Below are positions 60,841 to 64,000 of a DNA stretch of 64,000 bases, piece by piece. A model generated the notes under the pieces. The model saw nothing but the letters and a program-made list of their open reading frames with translations, was not told the origin of the DNA and searched no databases. The stretch's first letter is position 1, and each line of letters opens with the position of its first letter. The position numbers and the translations under genes were made by a program. Source of the DNA: Liolophura sinensis (Eukaryota; Mollusca; Polyplacophora; Chitonida; Chitonidae); the NCBI RefSeq assembly GCF_032854445.1, contig NC_088303.1, forward strand, positions 3,911,501 to 3,975,500. Direction: 5' to 3'.

Positions 60841-61599
60841 TAAGGAATTTGTTCATATTAAAGGTAACTAATCTAGTGATTCCACAGACGAATTTTGCAG
60901 AAAATATGAGAGAAAGGTATCTCCTAGTATTGAAGTCATAGTAACCACTCTAGATTTTGTCCACTATGTGCCATCATCAGAAAGTGTTACATTTGGGAAT
61001 GATTAGGCGTATATACATATAGCTGTGTTGGTTTCAGACGCATTTTACCGCTGTAGCCGTGTTTACACACACAGATACATGTATATCAGTTGATGAATAC
61101 TTTCCTGATTTTGGCAGAAACATAGTTACAGAAATACAGACTGACAATGCCTTCAGTCACTGAAGGTACCGTCTGCCATTTTAACACATGTGTGAGAAAA
61201 GTGTAACTTTTATTTTTCACCGCGTTGTTGCGTCTAAAATGGTACAATGTTTTCATAAGTGGTAGAGTGTAAACAAAGGCAAAGCAGACAATGTGTATGT
61301 GGTGATTGTAGGTTGGCTGCTAAACTGCGCACATATTATCCACGATGTAGTTTAGATCAAACACATTTGCAGTAAGAAAAAGGGTTGAAACATGTTCGTG
61401 ACAAGATTTGAATTAAACAAGAAACGAAAGTAAATTTGATTTGATTTAGAGTGACTTGGCCTAGACTTAGCACAATACGCTGGCTTTAACTAACTCGCCA
61501 TCATGAATATAATTTGCAACATATCAAACTATGTGTTCTTAGCAACCTTTTTCCCTGTTGGCTTCGGGGCGCAAATGTTTCCGCTTAATTGTTTACTTG
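60841..61599 (+). other. Putative intron, nothing recognised
   Basis: AT-rich sequence following the splice donor, without a recognisable next exon of the PRRT-like gene. Confidence 0.5.
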
Positions 61600-61813
61600 T
61601 TAAAGTGCTGGCTCACAGCGACTTTCATACCCTTTACCACAAATCCAACTCTTGCCGGTTCGAGTGTGGCTTTAAGTCAGGAGTATTGCTATGTGTCGGA
61701 TTAAGGGCGGTAATTTACCCCGGGCTCTCTGGTTTCCCCATAAATCTATCCAAAGTAATATAAATGACAAATTCTTGAGAACAGTGTTAAACCTCAGTCA
61801 GTCAGTTAATCAA
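61600..61813 (+). mobile_element. Diverged SINE in the putative intron
   Basis: Contains a box-B-like CCGGTTCGAGTG, then TTTAAGTCAGGAGTATTG, GGGCGGTAATTTACCCCGGG, CTCTCTGGTTTCCCCATAAA and AAATTCTTGAGAACAGTG, and ends TTAAACCTCAGTCAGTCAG. This is the layout of a tRNA-derived SINE related to family A but with a (TCAG)n tail. The head before box B is poorly preserved and no target duplication was found. Confidence 0.65.
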
Positions 61814-62885
61814 GATTTGGTCGGTGTTAAATGCAGTACTCAAGAATTGATCAAGTATATCAGACAGTAATTATGATAATGGCTGACGCACACCAGAGCG
61901 TATGGGGGAAACCGTAATAATTTCGGGGTTCTGATGTAAGCATGCAAAAACCAACGTACTGTAAGTAGGAAAAAGCGAAACGCAAAATCGGTTAAATGGA
62001 CAAAACTGCTTTTAGTAGCGATGCGCATACAAAACTTCGAAGATAACGCGCTTCTAATGTTGTAAGCTTTAGTATGGAAATTTACAAGTTCTGGAATATT
62101 CTCAGAGATTCAGTCTAGCCTTCCATGGTGGCGTAAATCATACAGCAGCCCGCGTATATATCGGATTTGAAATGGAATACCTATAAGTTTAAGGAAGATA
62201 AAGTTAATCATATTTCAGTCTCAGGTAGCTATGTGTGTCGTATGACTAATAGGCGCCCGACCAATCAGCCGTCGCCTATAGCGTTAATGGATCGCTCTAC
62301 TTATCTTAAGTGAATAGACAAAGTAAACTGGATGCCCGATCGTAAATCGAGTGGAGGGTATGGTTAGGTGAGGCTCCCTATCCAAGCAGTCAGACTAATG
62401 GCGATAGTACATCTGTATTAGGCTGTAACACGGTTAGCTGAATTCTGACGAGAGACTAGGTTGTAGGGACATTGTCTTAATGAATGTGTCTCACAATGAA
62501 CGTCAGGATGAGGCCAGGGCAAAACACGCAAAGCAGACAAGTCACGTATATGCCAATCATATACCATAATTTTAACAATAAACAAAAAAGGCGGAAAAAC
62601 ACGACTTTAGAAATGAATTACTGTAATATTCGACTCAGTCCGGTAGAGAGTTCTAACTAATAATGTAACTAAAAGAAATTCAGAGGGAATTTCTTATAGC
62701 TAGTGGGGGTTGATGAAATCTACAGAGAGAAAGCTCCTGATTTATCAAACTTTGTTATAGTGGTGTGTACCTTCCTATTCAGAAATATTTCTTAATAAGT
62801 TTGTAAGCAGCTAAGCAATCTGAGACTTCTACGTATCCTAATATATTTGTTGATCATCCTGTAACATCATGCATTTTCCTTCTAT
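61814..62885 (+). other. Putative intron, nothing recognised
   Basis: No exon, repeat or RNA gene recognised. AT-rich, with short frames only. Confidence 0.5.
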
Positions 62886-62898
62886 GTACTAATTAAGA

Positions 62899-63167
62899 AT
62901 TTATTTATTTATTTGATTGGTGTTTTACGCCGTACTCAAGAATATTTCACTTATACGACGGCGGTCAGCATTATGGTGGATGGAAACCGGGCAGGGCCCG
63001 GGGGAAACCCACGACCATCCGCAGGTTGCTGGTAGACCTGCTCACGTACGGCCGGAGAGGAAGCCAGCTTGAGCTGGACTTGAACTCACAGCGACCGCAT
63101 TGGTGAGATATTCCTGGGTCATTACGCTGCGCTAGCGCTTTAACCGACTGAGCCACAGAGGCCCCCC
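62899..63167 (-). mobile_element. tRNA-derived SINE (family A), full length, perfect TSD
   Basis: Complete element on the minus strand: head GGCCTCTGTGGCTCAGTCGG, box-B-like GAGTTCAAGTCC, GC-rich body, GTATAAGTGAAATATTCTTG and AAATAAATAAAT tail. A perfect 13-bp target-site duplication, GTACTAATTAAGA, flanks it at 62886-62898 and 63168-63180. It sits antisense in the putative intron of the PRRT-like gene, and with the 29765 copy is among the youngest looking in the window. Confidence 0.92.
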
Positions 63168-63180
63168 GTACTAATTAAGA

Positions 63181-63787
63181 GGTGGTATTTATAATATCAT
63201 TCAAGTTTGACCCGTTCACTTTACCTTTCCCGGCATTCCCATGACATTCATTTTTTTTTCTTTCTGGTGAACCCTGAATATGTCAACAGGACATATTCCT
63301 TGTTTTTAATTTATGTAATATTCTCCAATTATTGTTAGAGTGGTGGCTCGAACTAGGAAAAGCCTCTGTGTACATCGCTATGCAGCCCTAGCTACCTTTG
63401 AAAGCATCATTCACGTAATGATCCCTGGATGTCATCGACTCCGATCAAAAGCCCACATATGAGCCATCCGTGTTTTTCCTTTATTGAGATTAAGCAGGGA
63501 ACGTTCGTTTAGCTTTATCGATTGTTAGATCAAAATACCCAGTAGATATATACTTACTTCGTAAGAGGAGTGTATCGGAAAATGATCGCAGTAAGCTCTA
63601 ATGGATCGAAGCCCTAGGACTTAAGCATATCAAGCAAACTGAGTGGACTAATAAAAGCTAAATTTAATCGACATGACGTTCGTAGAAGGGCTACAATAAA
63701 CCAGTGAGATCTGGAGAGGAACTGTTGATACGGAAAATTGACAAGAGATCACAGGCCTGAGTACAGCAATGTCTGCCGTAACCGTAA
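63181..63787 (+). other. Non-coding stretch before the terminal array
   Basis: No recognised feature. If the PRRT-like gene's next exon lies downstream, this is intronic. Confidence 0.45.
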
Positions 63788-64000
63788 TATAGTCTGGTGT
63801 GTACAACTACCGCTCAAATGTCAGCTTCTCAGTGTGATAATATAGTTTTGTTTGCAAAGCTACCAAACCCGCTCAAATTTCAGCTGAACGGTGTATTGAT
63901 ATAGTCTTGTTTCCAAAGCTACCAAAGCCGCTGAAATGTCAGCTGCACGAGGTAATAATATAGTCTTGTTTGTAAAGCTACCAGAGCCGCTGAAATGTCA
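63788..64000 (+). repeat. ~59-bp tandem repeat running off the window
   Basis: TATAGTCTTGTTTG-like starts occur at 63788, 63841, 63900 and 63959 (spacings 53, 59, 59). Each is followed by AAAGCTACCAAAGCCGCT and GAAATGTCAGCTG. At least four copies are visible and the array probably continues beyond 64000. Confidence 0.9.

Noticed and set aside
61503-61763. 86-codon frame as the next exon of the PRRT-like gene
   Set aside because: Much of it overlaps a recognisable diverged SINE, and it shows no PRRT-like continuation after the split Arg codon.
1-64000. CRISPR array or bacterial-type system in the tandem repeats
   Set aside because: The arrays are head-to-tail minisatellites without unique spacers, and splice sites, SINEs and base composition mark this as animal nuclear DNA.

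Overview
This is a 64 kb piece of an animal nuclear genome, gene-poor and rich in repeats. Three things point to a mollusc, or more cautiously a lophotrochozoan: (i) several copies of a tRNA-derived SINE with box A/B promoter heads, a GC-rich body and an AAATAAATA tail, of a kind I associate with bivalves and gastropods; (ii) a second tRNA-derived SINE beginning with GAGTGAGTGAGT and carrying its tRNA-like part at the other end; (iii) one clear protein-coding exon, with a splice donor, for a PRRT3/PRRT4-like multi-pass membrane protein. I see no bacterial genes, operons, CRISPR array, rRNA or intact tRNA gene. The species assignment rests on memory of repeat families and was not searched.

Layout. 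0-10.9 kb: non-coding DNA with a 24-bp minisatellite (3.66-4.13 kb), a ~52-bp minisatellite (4.59-5.83 kb), a tight cluster of four CRE palindromes (7.35-7.42 kb), a complete SINE with target-site duplications (7.92-8.18 kb) and a tRNA-Leu/Ser-like SINE on the minus strand (~10.0-10.2 kb). 11-12.9 kb: a 46-bp minisatellite of about 40 units. 13-21 kb: mostly featureless, with a diverged fragment of a repeat found again at 25-35 kb. 21.1-22.3 kb: a 41-bp minisatellite. 22.9-36 kb: a tandem series of three diverged units of 3.5-6 kb, differing by SINE insertions, a deletion and locally expanded minisatellites. 36.9-38.2 kb: a 24-bp minisatellite of about 55 units abutting a SINE fragment. 38-47.5 kb: two terminal-inverted-repeat elements, SINE fragments and a CRE-TATA promoter-like site. 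47.9-49.8 kb: two adjacent, apparently related minisatellites (45 and 44 bp). 50-58.9 kb: largely featureless. 58.95-64 kb: promoter-like elements, an upstream ORF, the large PRRT-like exon (59197-60833) and the start of its intron, which carries two SINEs and the beginning of another tandem array at the window edge.

How it works together: only one gene can be supported, and its remaining exon(s) lie beyond the window or were not recognised. Many long open frames here (for example around 3.6-4.2, 37.2-38.3 and 47.5-48.8 kb) are by-products of minisatellites whose period is a multiple of three and are not proposed as proteins. The most interesting material is the repeat biology (tandem units with array growth in one copy, arrays contacting SINE fragments) and the four-CRE cluster. 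I did not find convincing evidence of a novel enzymatic or defence-type system.
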